A stretch of 64,000 nucleotides of DNA from Ruminococcus flavefaciens. Its GTDB lineage: Bacteria; Bacillota; Clostridia; Oscillospirales; Ruminococcaceae. Position 1 is the first letter of the stretch. Every line of letters starts with the position of its first letter. Below, in pieces: positions 33,551-42,582 of the stretch. Where the stretch lies: the NCBI RefSeq assembly GCF_900108555.1, contig NZ_FNWV01000002.1, forward strand, positions 237,389 to 301,388, in the 5' to 3' direction. The notes under the pieces are model-generated. The model was given only the letters and a program-made list of their open reading frames with translations. It was not told the DNA's origin and made no database searches. Position numbers and translations under genes: made by a program.

Positions 33551-33586
33551 CAGTTTTTTTGAAAAAAGAATGTTTTTTGCGGCGTG

Positions 33587-33615
33587 TTGACAAATGGGCA
33601 GAAAAATGATATAAT
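33587..33615 (+). promoter_or_regulatory. Promoter of the 33650 gene
   Basis: TTGACA (33587-33592), 17-bp spacer, TATAAT (33610-33615): full consensus. It excludes the longer reading that starts at 33584. Confidence 0.85.
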
Positions 33616-33649
33616 TAACCTAACAAGGTGTCAAGGAGGCAGCAGCACA

Positions 33650-34165
33650 GTGGATTTTGAAGAGGAATATAAGCAGAACAGGACGCAGATGAAAAGAATA
33701 AAGAACGATGACACCAAAATGTTCGTAGCATTTGCAGGTAATATCATTGTGGCAATATGGTGCTTTATCGCATATATACTTTCGTGGAACAAGGGTGTAC
33801 TGCTTGTTGCTGCATTGGCTGCGGCTGCTTCGGTAACAGGCTTTATAAGTGTATATAAGAAAAACACTGCGCTTTCTTTAGTGTCGGGAGTACTTCTCAT
33901 AGCAGAGATAATAACTATGTTTTCTGTTGGCAGTTTTACTATTCTCGGATTTGCAGAGTTCGCCGCATTTGCATGGGTAGCTGTCAGAAGCTTCAAGAAT
34001 ATAAATATGTATCGTTGGCTTGAGCAGCAGGAAGGCTTTCCGTATTTTGAGCCAAAGCAGAAAGAGTATGACAATAACAGGGCTCAGTGGGAGACAAAAA
34101 ATCCATACGCTCAGAAAATGGCTGAAAGGCAGAAAAACGCCTCAGGCAGCATGGAAGAACTTTAA
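33650..34165 (+). CDS. Four-helix membrane protein of unknown function
   Basis: 171 residues from GTG 33650, with AAGGAGG 11 nt upstream. A charged N-terminus (DFEEEYKQNRTQMKRIKN) is followed by four hydrophobic segments between about 25 and 120 in two hairpins, then a soluble basic tail with PYFEPKQKEYDNNRAQWE. No family recognised. It is monocistronic, with a perfect promoter and a terminator. Confidence 0.75.
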   Translation: MDFEEEYKQNRTQMKRIKNDDTKMFVAFAGNIIVAIWCFIAYILSWNKGVLLVAALAAAASVTGFISVYKKNTALSLVSGVLLIAEIITMFSVGSFTILGFAEFAAFAWVAVRSFKNINMYRWLEQQEGFPYFEPKQKEYDNNRAQWETKNPYAQKMAERQKNASGSMEEL

Positions 34166-34208
34166 AGCTTCGGGCACGGTATTATCTGCCAAAATAATAT
34201 GAAAACAA

Positions 34209-34235
34209 AAAAAGCAGCCTTTCGGCTGCTTTTTT
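34209..34235. terminator. Bidirectional terminator
   Basis: AAAAAGCAGCC/GGCTGCTTTTT with a TTTC loop, between the 33650 gene and the convergent 34234 gene. Confidence 0.9.
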
Positions 34236-35268
34236 ATATTATAGCGAAGAACTGTTTTTCGTCACGGGGATCAAATGGTACAAGCTTGCGGCTCCCGCGT
34301 GAAAGTACGTATCCGTTGGTGCAGCCCAGAGGAGTCAGGGTGAAATGACCGCCCCGTCTGTGAGCGGCTCTGAAAATGCTGCCAAGGTGGGAGTTTACGG
34401 GAACGCCTTCAAGTTCAAAAGTTATGCCCTTTTCCGTCACTTTGATATTCAGGGCAGGCATATCCGAAAACGGGTGGCAGACCATACCGCTGACGATATA
34501 GTGTCCGCGCAGGGGAGTCACCTTTGTATCGCGGTAAAAGCGGTACAGCAGAGCAGCAACAGCCTGTTCGGTATCATAAAGACGATCAGTTATAGCATTT
34601 ACGGGATCAACGAACAGCTCCTGCGCATTGCGGCATATTGCAGTGGAATTGTTATTTATTGCAGTTGAGAAGCTGCTGCGCATTGAAAAGCGGCGGAGAT
34701 GACTGTAGGTTATATGCTGCTCGGGAACGAATTCGGGATACATTACACGGGCAAGGTCCTCATAGCGGATATGGACGCTGCGCATCTTGGAAAAATAGGT
34801 CATTTTTGCAGCGTGGGGGAGACAGCACATATCCGACATCATATGCACAGCCCTTGCAAGATATACAGAACCCTGCTTTACAAATCCGTTCTGGTGCATG
34901 GTAAGAGCCATTGTATAGTCCTCCTCGAACATTGTACGTGCGCTTTTTGCGAAGAGGTCCTTGCCGTTTTTATAGTAGCCGCAGACAGGTCTGAGGGGCT
35001 TGCCGTTTGTGTTGCAGGCGCAGTAATAGTGCCTGCCTGCACCGTTTTCGCGGTCCTCATTGCTGTCGGCTATGACAGTATAGGGCAGCATTATTTTCAG
35101 CTGCGGACGTATGAGCTCAGCTGCCTCGGGAGCAGTCTCGTCAAGGAGCTTTAATGCTCTGATGAGAATATCCTCGTGTATATTTGACGGCGGCAGCACT
35201 TTGTTTTCGGTATATTTTTTAGTCAGCTGCTGGAGTTCATCAGTGACTTTTTTCCATTTATTATTCAC
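34234..35268 (-). CDS. Zinc-dependent phospholipase C/P1 nuclease-like protein
   Basis: 344 residues without signal peptide. The central part resembles the helical zinc phospholipase C fold: ARAVHMMSDMCCLPHAA then HIRYEDLA give the H-x3-D, H and H-x3-(D/E) pattern of the zinc ligands, and an upstream HYYCACN may supply another. The last ~90 residues are beta-rich. Family members are normally secreted and use the processed N-terminal Trp as ligand; here the protein looks cytosolic, so either the fold has a new role or the similarity is only structural. It is a lone gene with its own consensus promoter. Confidence 0.55.
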   Translation of the reverse strand: MNNKWKKVTDELQQLTKKYTENKVLPPSNIHEDILIRALKLLDETAPEAAELIRPQLKIMLPYTVIADSNEDRENGAGRHYYCACNTNGKPLRPVCGYYKNGKDLFAKSARTMFEEDYTMALTMHQNGFVKQGSVYLARAVHMMSDMCCLPHAAKMTYFSKMRSVHIRYEDLARVMYPEFVPEQHITYSHLRRFSMRSSFSTAINNNSTAICRNAQELFVDPVNAITDRLYDTEQAVAALLYRFYRDTKVTPLRGHYIVSGMVCHPFSDMPALNIKVTEKGITFELEGVPVNSHLGSIFRAAHRRGGHFTLTPLGCTNGYVLSRGSRKLVPFDPRDEKQFFAII

Positions 35269-35297
35269 GTTATCACCTTATATATTATATTACATCT

Positions 35298-35322
35298 GTA
35301 GGACGGAGATGTCCGCCCGAGA
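35298..35322. repeat. Single TGTAGG-type palindrome
   Basis: CTGTAGGACGGAGATGTCCG/CCCG: a short copy of the family, in the leader of the 34234 gene. Confidence 0.5.
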
Positions 35323-35348
35323 CTGATACGCTGTTATTACCTTATTAA

Positions 35349-35377
35349 ATTATACATCACTTGCCAATAATTGTCAA
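35349..35377 (-). promoter_or_regulatory. Promoter of the 34234 gene
   Basis: On the minus strand, TTGACA (35377-35372), 17-bp spacer, TATAAT (35354-35349). Confidence 0.75.
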
Positions 35378-35486
35378 TGATGTTGATGTGGAAGTGCATT
35401 ATTGCTGAAATATTGCTGCTTTCACTAAATCATCACATTTCAGCTTTATAATTATACAAGTATGTTTATTTGAAAGGAAAATAATT

Positions 35487-36449
35487 ATGAAAAAAACAAG
35501 AATTGCTGCATTCTTATTTGCGGTATGCTTAGGCGCAACAGCAATGACAGCCTGCGGTGACAGCAAGGACAACAAGAAGACAAAGACAAGTTCAAAATCT
35601 GCTGAGGACATAGACGAAAAAGACCTTGAGGACGCTCTCAACAAGCTCGATGAAGAAACATCAAAGGAGCTCGCAAAGGAGAAAGAAGAAGCAACAGAAG
35701 CCGAAACAGAGCCTACAACTGTAGCTGAAATAAAGTATGAAGCTACAGACGAGATAAAAAAGGCTGCTCTCAATTCGGGCTGTATACAGATAGGTGATAC
35801 TGTATTCAGACGCGGAAATTATATGACGGTTGCAGAGTTTATTGAGGAATACGGTGACAAATTCGATATGTCTGAAATTCCTGTTGACGAATATCTTGCA
35901 ACGGATAACGTAGGAGCTTATACGGACGCTAAAAGGATTAAATCATTTGACGATCCGCGACTTGAATTAACTGTATGTTATGGTAAATTTGATGCGGAAA
36001 AAAACGCTCGAGTAAAAGTTGCTGAAGCAACTATTGATGATGTATATTTAACTGAAACAGGTAAAATGGGCTTTTACCCTAATTCTATTAACCTTGATGA
36101 CATAAGCAGCGAGCTGATTTTTTATCCGCAGGATGTAAAGCCAATGGATTATGAAGATGTAAAAACTCTTTGTACAGACCTTGGACTTAAAGAAGATGGA
36201 AAATTCTATGAATGGAGTTTTGGCACAAAGTATTATTATGGTGATGCTTTCGAAGAAAACAAAGACAGTTTCTATATTCAGATGAAAGCGGGAGAACCAA
36301 ACTTATACAATTATTATCCAGAGATAGATTATTGCTTTTACTTTGATGAAAAGACTTTAAAGGCGGTAAAAACTGATTATTCTGTATCACGACTTGGTGA
36401 GGAATTTTTTCCTGTCGATGGATTTGAAGTAGTAGACGAGCAGGAATAA
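35487..36449 (+). CDS. Lipoprotein of unknown function
   Basis: 320 residues with a lipoprotein signal (MKKTRIAAFLFAVCLG, lipobox AMTAC, Cys23). A Lys/Glu/Asp/Thr-rich spacer (about 25-90) precedes a folded domain with many Asp, Tyr and Phe residues, ending FPVDGFEVVDEQE. No known family. Codon use in the second half is more A+T-rich than in neighbouring genes. A terminator follows. Confidence 0.75.
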   Translation: MKKTRIAAFLFAVCLGATAMTACGDSKDNKKTKTSSKSAEDIDEKDLEDALNKLDEETSKELAKEKEEATEAETEPTTVAEIKYEATDEIKKAALNSGCIQIGDTVFRRGNYMTVAEFIEEYGDKFDMSEIPVDEYLATDNVGAYTDAKRIKSFDDPRLELTVCYGKFDAEKNARVKVAEATIDDVYLTETGKMGFYPNSINLDDISSELIFYPQDVKPMDYEDVKTLCTDLGLKEDGKFYEWSFGTKYYYGDAFEENKDSFYIQMKAGEPNLYNYYPEIDYCFYFDEKTLKAVKTDYSVSRLGEEFFPVDGFEVVDEQE

Positions 36450-36475
36450 GAAATAAGCATATTGCTTTATATAGC

Positions 36476-36504
36476 AAAAGGCACTCAAATCGAGTGCCTT
36501 TTCT
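36476..36504 (+). terminator. Terminator of the 35487 lipoprotein gene
   Basis: AAAAGGCACTC/GAGTGCCTTTT with a 5-nt loop. Confidence 0.88.
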
Positions 36505-36520
36505 TTGTATACTGACATAC

Positions 36521-36548
36521 AAAAAGGGCGTTCGCAATGAACGCCCTT
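36521..36548 (-). terminator. Terminator of the gap gene
   Basis: AAGGGCGTTC/GAACGCCCTT; followed by TTTTTG on the minus strand. Confidence 0.85.
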
Positions 36549-36571
36549 GAATGTTGCATATATATCAGCTA

Positions 36572-37609
36572 TTAGCCGAGCTCTGCAAAGTACTTGATTG
36601 TTCTTACCATCTGTGATGTGTAAGAATTCTCGTTGTCGTACCATGAAACAACCTGTACCTCGTAGAGACCGTCACCGATCTCAGCAACCATTGTCTGTGT
36701 AGCATCGAAGAGTGAACCGAATCTCATGCCGATAACGTCAGAAGAAACGATCTGATCCTCGTTGTAGCCGAATGACTCTGAAGCAGCAGCCTTCATAGCA
36801 GCGTTGATGCCTTCCTTAGTTACGTTAGCACCCTTAACAACAGCTGTGAGGATTGTTGTAGAACCTGTAGGAACAGGAACTCTCTGAGCACTGCCGATGA
36901 GCTTGCCGTTGAGCTCTGGGATAACAAGGCCGATTGCCTTAGCAGCACCTGTGCTGTTAGGAACGATGTTTGCAGCACCTGCTCTTGCTCTTCTGAAGTC
37001 GCCCTTTCTGTGAGGACCGTCAAGGATCATCTGATCGCCTGTGTAAGCGTGGATTGTGCTCATGATACCGCTCTGGATAGGAGCATAATCGTTAAGAGCC
37101 TTAGCCATAGGAGCGAGGCAGTTTGTTGTGCATGAAGCAGCAGAGATGATCTTGTCATCCTTTGTAAGAGTCTTCTCGTTTACGCTGTAAACGATTGTAG
37201 GAAGATCGTTGCCTGCTGGAGCAGAAATAACAACCTTCTTAGCACCTGCATCGATATGAGCCTGTGACTTGTCCTTTGAGCAGTAGAAACCTGTGCACTC
37301 GAGAACTACGTCAACGCCGATCTCGCCCCATGGGAGCTCTGCAGCGTTAGCCTTAGCGTAGATTGTAAGTGTCTTGCCGTCTACAGTGATTGTGCCCTTT
37401 TCATCATCAGCAGAAACTGTGTGAAGGTTCTCACCGATCTTACCACAGTAACCGCCCTGAGCTGTATCATACTTGAGAAGCTGAGCGAGCATTGAAGGCT
37501 TTGTAAGGTCGTTGATTGCAACTACCTCATAACCTGGAGCGTCAAACATCTGTCTGAATGCAAGACGACCGATACGGCCGAAACCGTTAATAGCAACTTT
37601 AACTGACAT
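36572..37609 (-). CDS. gap: Glyceraldehyde-3-phosphate dehydrogenase
   Basis: 345 residues. NAD site [17 protein letters not shown], catalytic Cys in [12 protein letters not shown], catalytic His in [10 protein letters not shown], and end motif [13 protein letters not shown]. It oxidises glyceraldehyde-3-phosphate with NAD+ and phosphate in glycolysis. Codon use is very biased, as in highly expressed genes. AGGAGG precedes the ATG. It is monocistronic, with promoter and terminator; no pgk or tpi follows, so it is separated from other glycolytic genes here. Confidence 0.98.
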   Translation of the reverse strand: MSVKVAINGFGRIGRLAFRQMFDAPGYEVVAINDLTKPSMLAQLLKYDTAQGGYCGKIGENLHTVSADDEKGTITVDGKTLTIYAKANAAELPWGEIGVDVVLECTGFYCSKDKSQAHIDAGAKKVVISAPAGNDLPTIVYSVNEKTLTKDDKIISAASCTTNCLAPMAKALNDYAPIQSGIMSTIHAYTGDQMILDGPHRKGDFRRARAGAANIVPNSTGAAKAIGLVIPELNGKLIGSAQRVPVPTGSTTILTAVVKGANVTKEGINAAMKAAASESFGYNEDQIVSSDVIGMRFGSLFDATQTMVAEIGDGLYEVQVVSWYDNENSYTSQMVRTIKYFAELG

Positions 37610-37641
37610 TGGATATACCTCCTAAAAATTTGTATAGATTA

Positions 37642-37670
37642 ATTATAGCGCAACTCGGAAAATTTTTCAA
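37642..37670 (-). promoter_or_regulatory. Promoter of gap
   Basis: On the minus strand, TTGAAA (37670-37665), 17-bp spacer, TATAAT (37647-37642). Confidence 0.7.
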
Positions 37671-37862
37671 GTGGTTCGATAAAAAAATAACAGATTTTTT
37701 TGTAAAAGTACATATTAAACAAAAGCCGATAAAGGCTTATAATTATTTTTGTTATAAATTCCCCTACGGTAAATTTGCTGTCAGCTATTCCATTTCTGAT
37801 TAAAATGTAGTATAATATAATATATTCATTTTTTGTACACGAACATTGAGAACGGAGAAAAT

Positions 37863-38612
37863 ATGGACGAGAAAAACGGATTTCGGGATTTTTTTGAAAG
37901 TCCTTTTGCCGAGGATTACATAGCTTATAACGAATATCTTGTAAGGCGTTCGGTCATGGGCATATCCGCTTCCTGCGAATTTCTGAGAGAACTTGCTGAA
38001 AAGCACGGGACGAAGAAGGACGGCGAGCTTATTGAGGGTATACTGACGATGTGCTGCGATCTTATGAGAAATGCGGAGCTTAGCAAGGCACTTGTTTCAC
38101 CGCATGACGGAGCAGAGCACAGCGGCATGATAAGGACAGACGCTTTTCTTGCGGAGCTTGCCGAAAAATGCGTAGCTGTAACAGCAGGAAGATGCAGAGT
38201 TACGCTCAAAGACTGCGCAGCAGCCTTTGTACGTGCTGATGCAAATATCCTGAGAATGCTGCTGCTGAGTTTTATCAGAAGGTACAGTCTTGCCAATGCT
38301 GCCGATAACAGTGGATTTGAAGCCTTTTGCGAGGAAACTGGTGAAAATGTCAAAATTATCATAAGAGCCGCAGGGACATTTGTGGACGGAGAAAACATCG
38401 GTCTGCCCGACGTTTTTGAAAATTATCCCGAAGAAACTGTCAGAGGACTTGCTGCCCGTATCGGTGCAGAAGCGCAGCTTGGCAGCAATGAGATAGTTGT
38501 CGAAATACCGCTTCCTGACGGTAATGAGTCAGCGGTACTGGAAGCACCGTCCCCTGAAATAGGCGAAAGCTTTTTTGAACCATACAACCTTATGCTCAGA
38601 GATCTGCTCTGA
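37863..38612 (+). CDS. Soluble protein of unknown function, possibly a degenerate histidine-kinase core
   Basis: 249 residues from ATG 37863 (CGGAGAAAAT upstream). The N-terminal half is helical, and SVMGISASCEFLRELAEKHG is reminiscent of a dimerisation helix. The second half (about 100-230) has the order of an HATPase domain, with ADANILRMLLLSFIRRYSLAN where the N-box would be and LAARIGAEAQLGSNEIVVEIP at the end, but the N-box Asn and glycine-rich boxes are not recognisable. No phospho-accepting His in a standard H-box. No membrane segment. The kinase relationship is a guess from layout; otherwise unknown. Confidence 0.65.
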   Translation: MDEKNGFRDFFESPFAEDYIAYNEYLVRRSVMGISASCEFLRELAEKHGTKKDGELIEGILTMCCDLMRNAELSKALVSPHDGAEHSGMIRTDAFLAELAEKCVAVTAGRCRVTLKDCAAAFVRADANILRMLLLSFIRRYSLANAADNSGFEAFCEETGENVKIIIRAAGTFVDGENIGLPDVFENYPEETVRGLAARIGAEAQLGSNEIVVEIPLPDGNESAVLEAPSPEIGESFFEPYNLMLRDLL

Positions 38613-38680
38613 TAAAGGTGACAGCTATGTGATAATAAGATAAAACTTAGCAATTTAGACAGAATAAATCGAGAATTTTG

Positions 38681-38709
38681 TTGACATTATTCAAAAAAAG
38701 CTGTATAAT
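38681..38709 (+). promoter_or_regulatory. Promoter of the CYTH-phoH-ybeY-era operon
   Basis: TTGACA (38681-38686), 17-bp spacer, TATAAT (38704-38709): full consensus, immediately followed by the inverted repeat below. Confidence 0.88.
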
Positions 38710-38737
38710 GTATATGTTGAAAGATTTCAACATATAC
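38710..38737. promoter_or_regulatory. Perfect 13-bp inverted repeat at the transcription start, candidate operator
   Basis: GTATATGTTGAAA (38710-38722), 2-nt centre, TTTCAACATATAC (38725-38737). It starts one base after the -10 box and covers the expected start site. There is no T-run after it, so it is not a terminator. Either a repressor site or a 5'-end stabilising hairpin. Confidence 0.65.
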
Positions 38738-38770
38738 GAAGCAGTATTTTTGCTTTTTGGAGAGTGCCTT

Positions 38771-39271
38771 ATGAGTAAATCATATGAGATCGAAAGAAAA
38801 TTTCTTGTAGAGTTTCCCGATGTTTCCACGCTTGACGTAAAGCGCAGGATCGGTATCATTCAGACTTATCTGAAAAGCGGACAGAATGGTTCTCAGCGCA
38901 GGGTGAGATCTGTAGATGAGAACGGCAGTGTGAAATATACTTATACTGAAAAGATCTTCCATACTCATGTTACAAGGGAAGAAAATGAATTTGAGATAAG
39001 TGCAGAGGAGTACCGTACTTTGCTCGGGCAGGAGCTTAGAGATTGCCCTCCCGTAAAGAAGGTGCGTTATTGCTTTGACTATCACGATCAGCTCTTTGAG
39101 CTGGACACCTATCCTTTCTCGGATAAGCTTGCTATTATGGAGCTTGAGCTCAGGTCGCCCGAACAGAAGATAGATTTCCCCGATAATGTAAAGGTAATTA
39201 TGGAGGTTTCGGACGATATTCGTTATTCCAATTCAGCACTTGCAAAGGCAGGAGCTTTTCCCGAGCAATAG
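38771..39271 (+). CDS. CYTH-domain (triphosphate tunnel metalloenzyme) protein
   Basis: 166 residues from ATG 38771 (GGAG upstream). It begins with the family hallmark YEIERKFLVEF (ExExK), followed by alternating charged strands (QRRVRSVDENG, YTYTEKIF, REENEFEIS, KKVRYCFDY, FELDTYPF and MELELRS), the ordered acid/base residues of the tunnel. Bacterial members hydrolyse inorganic triphosphate or long polyphosphate, or act as class IV adenylate cyclases; which applies is open. It heads the phoH-ybeY-era operon. Confidence 0.9.
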   Translation: MSKSYEIERKFLVEFPDVSTLDVKRRIGIIQTYLKSGQNGSQRRVRSVDENGSVKYTYTEKIFHTHVTREENEFEISAEEYRTLLGQELRDCPPVKKVRYCFDYHDQLFELDTYPFSDKLAIMELELRSPEQKIDFPDNVKVIMEVSDDIRYSNSALAKAGAFPEQ

Positions 39272-39287
39272 ATTGGAGAATCAGTTG

Positions 39288-40259
39288 ATGTCAGAAAAAT
39301 TTGTGCCCGCAGACAGTCCCGAGCAGCTTTCCGCTCTTTTCGGTCAGCTTGACGGAAATGTGGACAGGATACAGAAAAACTTCAATGTGACAGTCGTAAG
39401 CAGAGACGGCGGCATTAAAATAATAGGAGATGATGAGAATATCGGCGGTGCTGAAAAAGCTTTGAGAGCTTTGATGAGCATGGCTGACAAGGGCAACGCT
39501 GTCAATGAACAGACAGTGCGCTATGTCTCATCTATGGTGGCTGACGGCGCAGAGCAGGAGCTACAGGAGCTTGGCGGAGATGGTATATGTGTTACAGCTT
39601 CGGGTAAGATACTCCGTCCGCGTACAGTCGGTCAGAAGCGTTATACAGACGCTATAAAGGAGAATACTATCGTTCTCGGCATCGGTCCTGCCGGTACGGG
39701 CAAGACCTATCTTGCAGTTGCTATGGCTGTAAAGGCTTTCCGCGAACATAAGATAAAGAAGATAATCCTTACTCGTCCTGCCGTTGAAGCAGGCGAAAAG
39801 CTGGGATTTCTTCCCGGTGATCTTCAGGATAAGGTAGACCCTTATCTTCGTCCGCTCTATGACGCACTTTTCGATATGTTCGGAGCAGAGAGCTTTGCAA
39901 GATATATGGAAAAAGGCATAATCGAGGTAGCTCCGCTGGCTTATATGCGCGGACGCACACTTGATGAAGCTTTTATTATACTCGATGAAGCACAGAATAC
40001 TACTTCGGAACAGATAAAAATGTTCCTTACCCGTCTCGGAAACGAGAGCAGAATGGTCATTACAGGCGATATTACACAGATCGACCTTCCTGATACAAGG
40101 AAATCAGGTCTTGTTGAGGCTATAAAAGTACTTAAAGGCATCGACGATATACAAATACATCGTTTTACCGAAAAAGATGTTGTAAGACACAGACTTGTAC
40201 AGGATATTATCAAAGCCTATGAAAAATATAACGAAGGGAGAAAAAATATTCATGGCTAA
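39288..40259 (+). CDS. phoH: PhoH-family ATPase
   Basis: 323 residues from ATG 39288. An N-terminal KH-like region (NFNVTVVSRDGGIKIIGDDE) precedes a P-loop domain: Walker A LGIGPAGTGKTYLAVAMA, RPAVEAGEKLGFLPGDLQDK, Walker B AFIILDEAQNTT and MVITGDITQIDLP. PhoH-like proteins bind ATP and RNA and lie next to ybeY in many bacteria, linked to rRNA processing. The stop overlaps the ybeY start by 8 bp. Confidence 0.95.
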   Translation: MSEKFVPADSPEQLSALFGQLDGNVDRIQKNFNVTVVSRDGGIKIIGDDENIGGAEKALRALMSMADKGNAVNEQTVRYVSSMVADGAEQELQELGGDGICVTASGKILRPRTVGQKRYTDAIKENTIVLGIGPAGTGKTYLAVAMAVKAFREHKIKKIILTRPAVEAGEKLGFLPGDLQDKVDPYLRPLYDALFDMFGAESFARYMEKGIIEVAPLAYMRGRTLDEAFIILDEAQNTTSEQIKMFLTRLGNESRMVITGDITQIDLPDTRKSGLVEAIKVLKGIDDIQIHRFTEKDVVRHRLVQDIIKAYEKYNEGRKNIHG

Positions 40260-40764
40260 GTTAAAGGTATATGTTAAGAATAATCAGACAGAGGTGAAAG
40301 TTCCCGTTGGAATAAGACTGCTTATCAGAAGATGCTGTCAGGCAGTACTTACAACTGAGAATTTCGGCAAGGACGCAGAGGTAAGCGTTTCTTTCGTAAG
40401 CAATAACGAGATAAAAAATCTCAATAAGATATACAGAAACAAGGACAGCGTTACAGATGTGCTCTCATTCCCGCTTACAAGCGAGGACGGCACTGTTGAG
40501 GTGAACCCCGAAACAGGCGCAGTACAGCTGGGTGACGTTGTTATCTCACTGGAAACTGCTGTAAAGCAGGCTCAGAACTACGGTCACTCACTTGAGAGAG
40601 AAGTCGGCTTCCTTACAGTACATTCAATGCTTCATCTTCTCGGATACGATCACGAGACAAGTCAGCTCGACCAGCGCATCATGCGTGAAAAGGAAGAGTC
40701 CGTACTCGAAAAGCTGGGTATTTCCCGTGATGTAACTTTTGTTGTGAACGGAGATAATAACTGA
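40252..40764 (+). CDS. ybeY: Endoribonuclease YbeY (rRNA maturation factor)
   Basis: 170 residues from ATG 40252. The three-His metal site HSMLHLLGYDHE is intact, as are NKIYRNKDSVTDVLSFPL and LGDVVISLETA. It is a metal-dependent endoribonuclease in 16S rRNA 3' maturation and ribosome quality control. It overlaps phoH by 8 bp and era by 1 bp. Confidence 0.96.
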   Translation: MAKLKVYVKNNQTEVKVPVGIRLLIRRCCQAVLTTENFGKDAEVSVSFVSNNEIKNLNKIYRNKDSVTDVLSFPLTSEDGTVEVNPETGAVQLGDVVISLETAVKQAQNYGHSLEREVGFLTVHSMLHLLGYDHETSQLDQRIMREKEESVLEKLGISRDVTFVVNGDNN

Positions 40765-41657
40765 TGTCAAGGACTGCTTTCGTTACTATCGCAGGACGCA
40801 CAAATGCAGGAAAATCCTCTCTCCTCAACGCTATCGTGGGAGAGAAGATAGCTTCTGTAAGCAGCAAGCCTCAGACTACCCGTACACGTATAACTGGCAT
40901 ACGCAATATCGACGATGTTCAGCTTGTATTCTTTGATACTCCCGGACTGCACAAGCCTGTGAACAAGCTCAGCGAGCATATGCTCAATACAGTCAAGGAG
41001 TCAGTCAGCGATATTGATGCTGTGGTCTTTGTTATGGACTGTACAAAGAAGATAAACGAGCAGGAGCTTGAACTGCTGAAGTCCATGAACGCATCAAAGA
41101 TGCCGATAATTCTTGTGCTCAACAAGATAGACCTGCTGAAAAACAAGGACGAGCTTGCTCCTGTTATCGCTGAGCTTACAGCTAAGGTGAAGTTTCAGGC
41201 AGTCGTTCCTGTAAGCGTGACGGAAAACAGCGGCGTTGACATCGTAATTGATGAGATAATCGCTCTTTCAGAGGAGTCGGTACACTTCTTCCCCGATGAT
41301 ATGATAACCGACCAGCCCGAAAAGGTTCTGGCAGCAGAGATGATACGTGAGAAGCTCCTTATGCTCCTCAGCGATGAAGTACCTCACGGTATAGCCGTGG
41401 GCGTAGAGCAGATGAGTGAGCGCGAGGACAAGGATATCCTCGATATATCGGCTGTTATCTACTGCGAGAAGGAGTCCCACAAGGGTATCGTTATCGGTAA
41501 GGGCGGAGCAATGCTGAAAAAGGCTTCAACTGCTGCAAGAATAGAGCTTGAGGACTTTTTCCAGATAAAGGTCAACCTCAAATGCTGGGTAAAGGTAAAA
41601 GAGGACTGGCGAAACAGAGAAAATCTCATCAGAAGCTTCGGGCTTTCCGAGAAATAA
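40764..41657 (+). CDS. era: GTPase Era
   Basis: 297 residues. G1 AGRTNAGKSSLLNAIVG, G2 in KPQTTRTRI, G3 DTPGLH, G4 NKID, and a C-terminal KH domain with GIVIGKGGAMLKKASTAARI. It binds 16S rRNA and controls 30S assembly. Its ATG overlaps the ybeY TGA. The usual partner cdd/dgkA genes seen near era in some clostridia are absent here. Confidence 0.97.
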   Translation: MSRTAFVTIAGRTNAGKSSLLNAIVGEKIASVSSKPQTTRTRITGIRNIDDVQLVFFDTPGLHKPVNKLSEHMLNTVKESVSDIDAVVFVMDCTKKINEQELELLKSMNASKMPIILVLNKIDLLKNKDELAPVIAELTAKVKFQAVVPVSVTENSGVDIVIDEIIALSEESVHFFPDDMITDQPEKVLAAEMIREKLLMLLSDEVPHGIAVGVEQMSEREDKDILDISAVIYCEKESHKGIVIGKGGAMLKKASTAARIELEDFFQIKVNLKCWVKVKEDWRNRENLIRSFGLSEK

Positions 41658-41735
41658 TTTCCGCTGATATTATGACCGATGCCGCAGAAGATATTATCGG
41701 GTAATATACCTGTACTATCAACTGCGGAGGTAAAA

Positions 41736-41837
41736 ATGTCGGAGGATATACTTTGGAATAAATTTGCCGAAAGCGGCAGCATAGAGGACTATCTGCAATA
41801 TTCGGCACATAAGGAAGATAACCATGACAACTGTTGA
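41736..41837 (+). CDS. yqzL: YqzL-like small protein
   Basis: 33 residues: MSEDILWNKFAESGSIEDYL followed by a short charged tail. The pattern W-x2-F-x2-(S/T)-G-x-I-x-x-Y-L matches the YqzL family, which in Bacillus also lies between era and recO. A GGAGG Shine-Dalgarno is 6 nt upstream. Its last 14 bases overlap the recO start, implying translational coupling. The function is unknown. Confidence 0.8.
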   Translation: MSEDILWNKFAESGSIEDYLQYSAHKEDNHDNC

Positions 41838-42573
41838 AGGCATCGTCCTTAAAGAGCGTTCTGTTGGTGAACAGGACAAATTCATTGATATACTGACAGG
41901 AGATAGCGGAGTTATCGAGGTTTCCGTTAAAGGCGCAAGGAAAATAAACGGAAAATCGGGCAGCTCCACTCAGCTTCTGGCATATTCACGGTTCTGCATA
42001 GACAAGAGGGGAAAGTATCTTTACCTCAACAGTGCAGAGCCGATACATATTTTTTACGGACTTCGTGATTCGCTTTCAAAGATATCTCTGGCGAGCTATT
42101 TTGCCGAGATAATGCGCTTCTGCATAAAGCCCGAGGCTCAGAACGGTGATATAATGCGGCTTTTGCTGAATTCGCTCCACTACCTCGAAACAGGTCAGCG
42201 TGATGAGAAGCTGCTGAAGTCGATTTTTGAGATGAGGCTCATGTCCGAGATAGGCTATATGCCCGATGTGGTCGCTTGCAGAGGCTGCGGAGTATATGAG
42301 CCCGAGGAGCTGTTTTTCTGTATGGAGAGCGGCGGATTTTTCTGTTCGGACTGCTTTGAAAACGACACAAAGGAAAACTATATGAAGATAAAGCTGCCTG
42401 TGCTGAGTGCGGTGCGGCATATAGTGCTTGCTGATTTCAGCAGGCTTTTCAATTTTCGCGTATCCGAGGATACTCAGCAGAAGCTCTCCGCACTTACGGA
42501 AACATATGCACTTACTCACCTTGAACGCAGCTTCGGCACATTGGATTTTTACAAATCGCTTTTGAGTTGTTAG
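41824..42573 (+). CDS. recO: DNA repair protein RecO
   Basis: 249 residues. The N-terminal OB-fold (TTVEGIVLKERSVGEQDKFI, then KGARKINGKSG) is followed by a helical domain and a zinc site with CRGC and CSDC (about 154-178). It loads RecA with RecR on SSB-coated DNA. Start at ATG 41824 inside the yqzL tail. Confidence 0.95.
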   Translation: MTTVEGIVLKERSVGEQDKFIDILTGDSGVIEVSVKGARKINGKSGSSTQLLAYSRFCIDKRGKYLYLNSAEPIHIFYGLRDSLSKISLASYFAEIMRFCIKPEAQNGDIMRLLLNSLHYLETGQRDEKLLKSIFEMRLMSEIGYMPDVVACRGCGVYEPEELFFCMESGGFFCSDCFENDTKENYMKIKLPVLSAVRHIVLADFSRLFNFRVSEDTQQKLSALTETYALTHLERSFGTLDFYKSLLSC

Positions 42574-42582
42574 AAAGTATAA

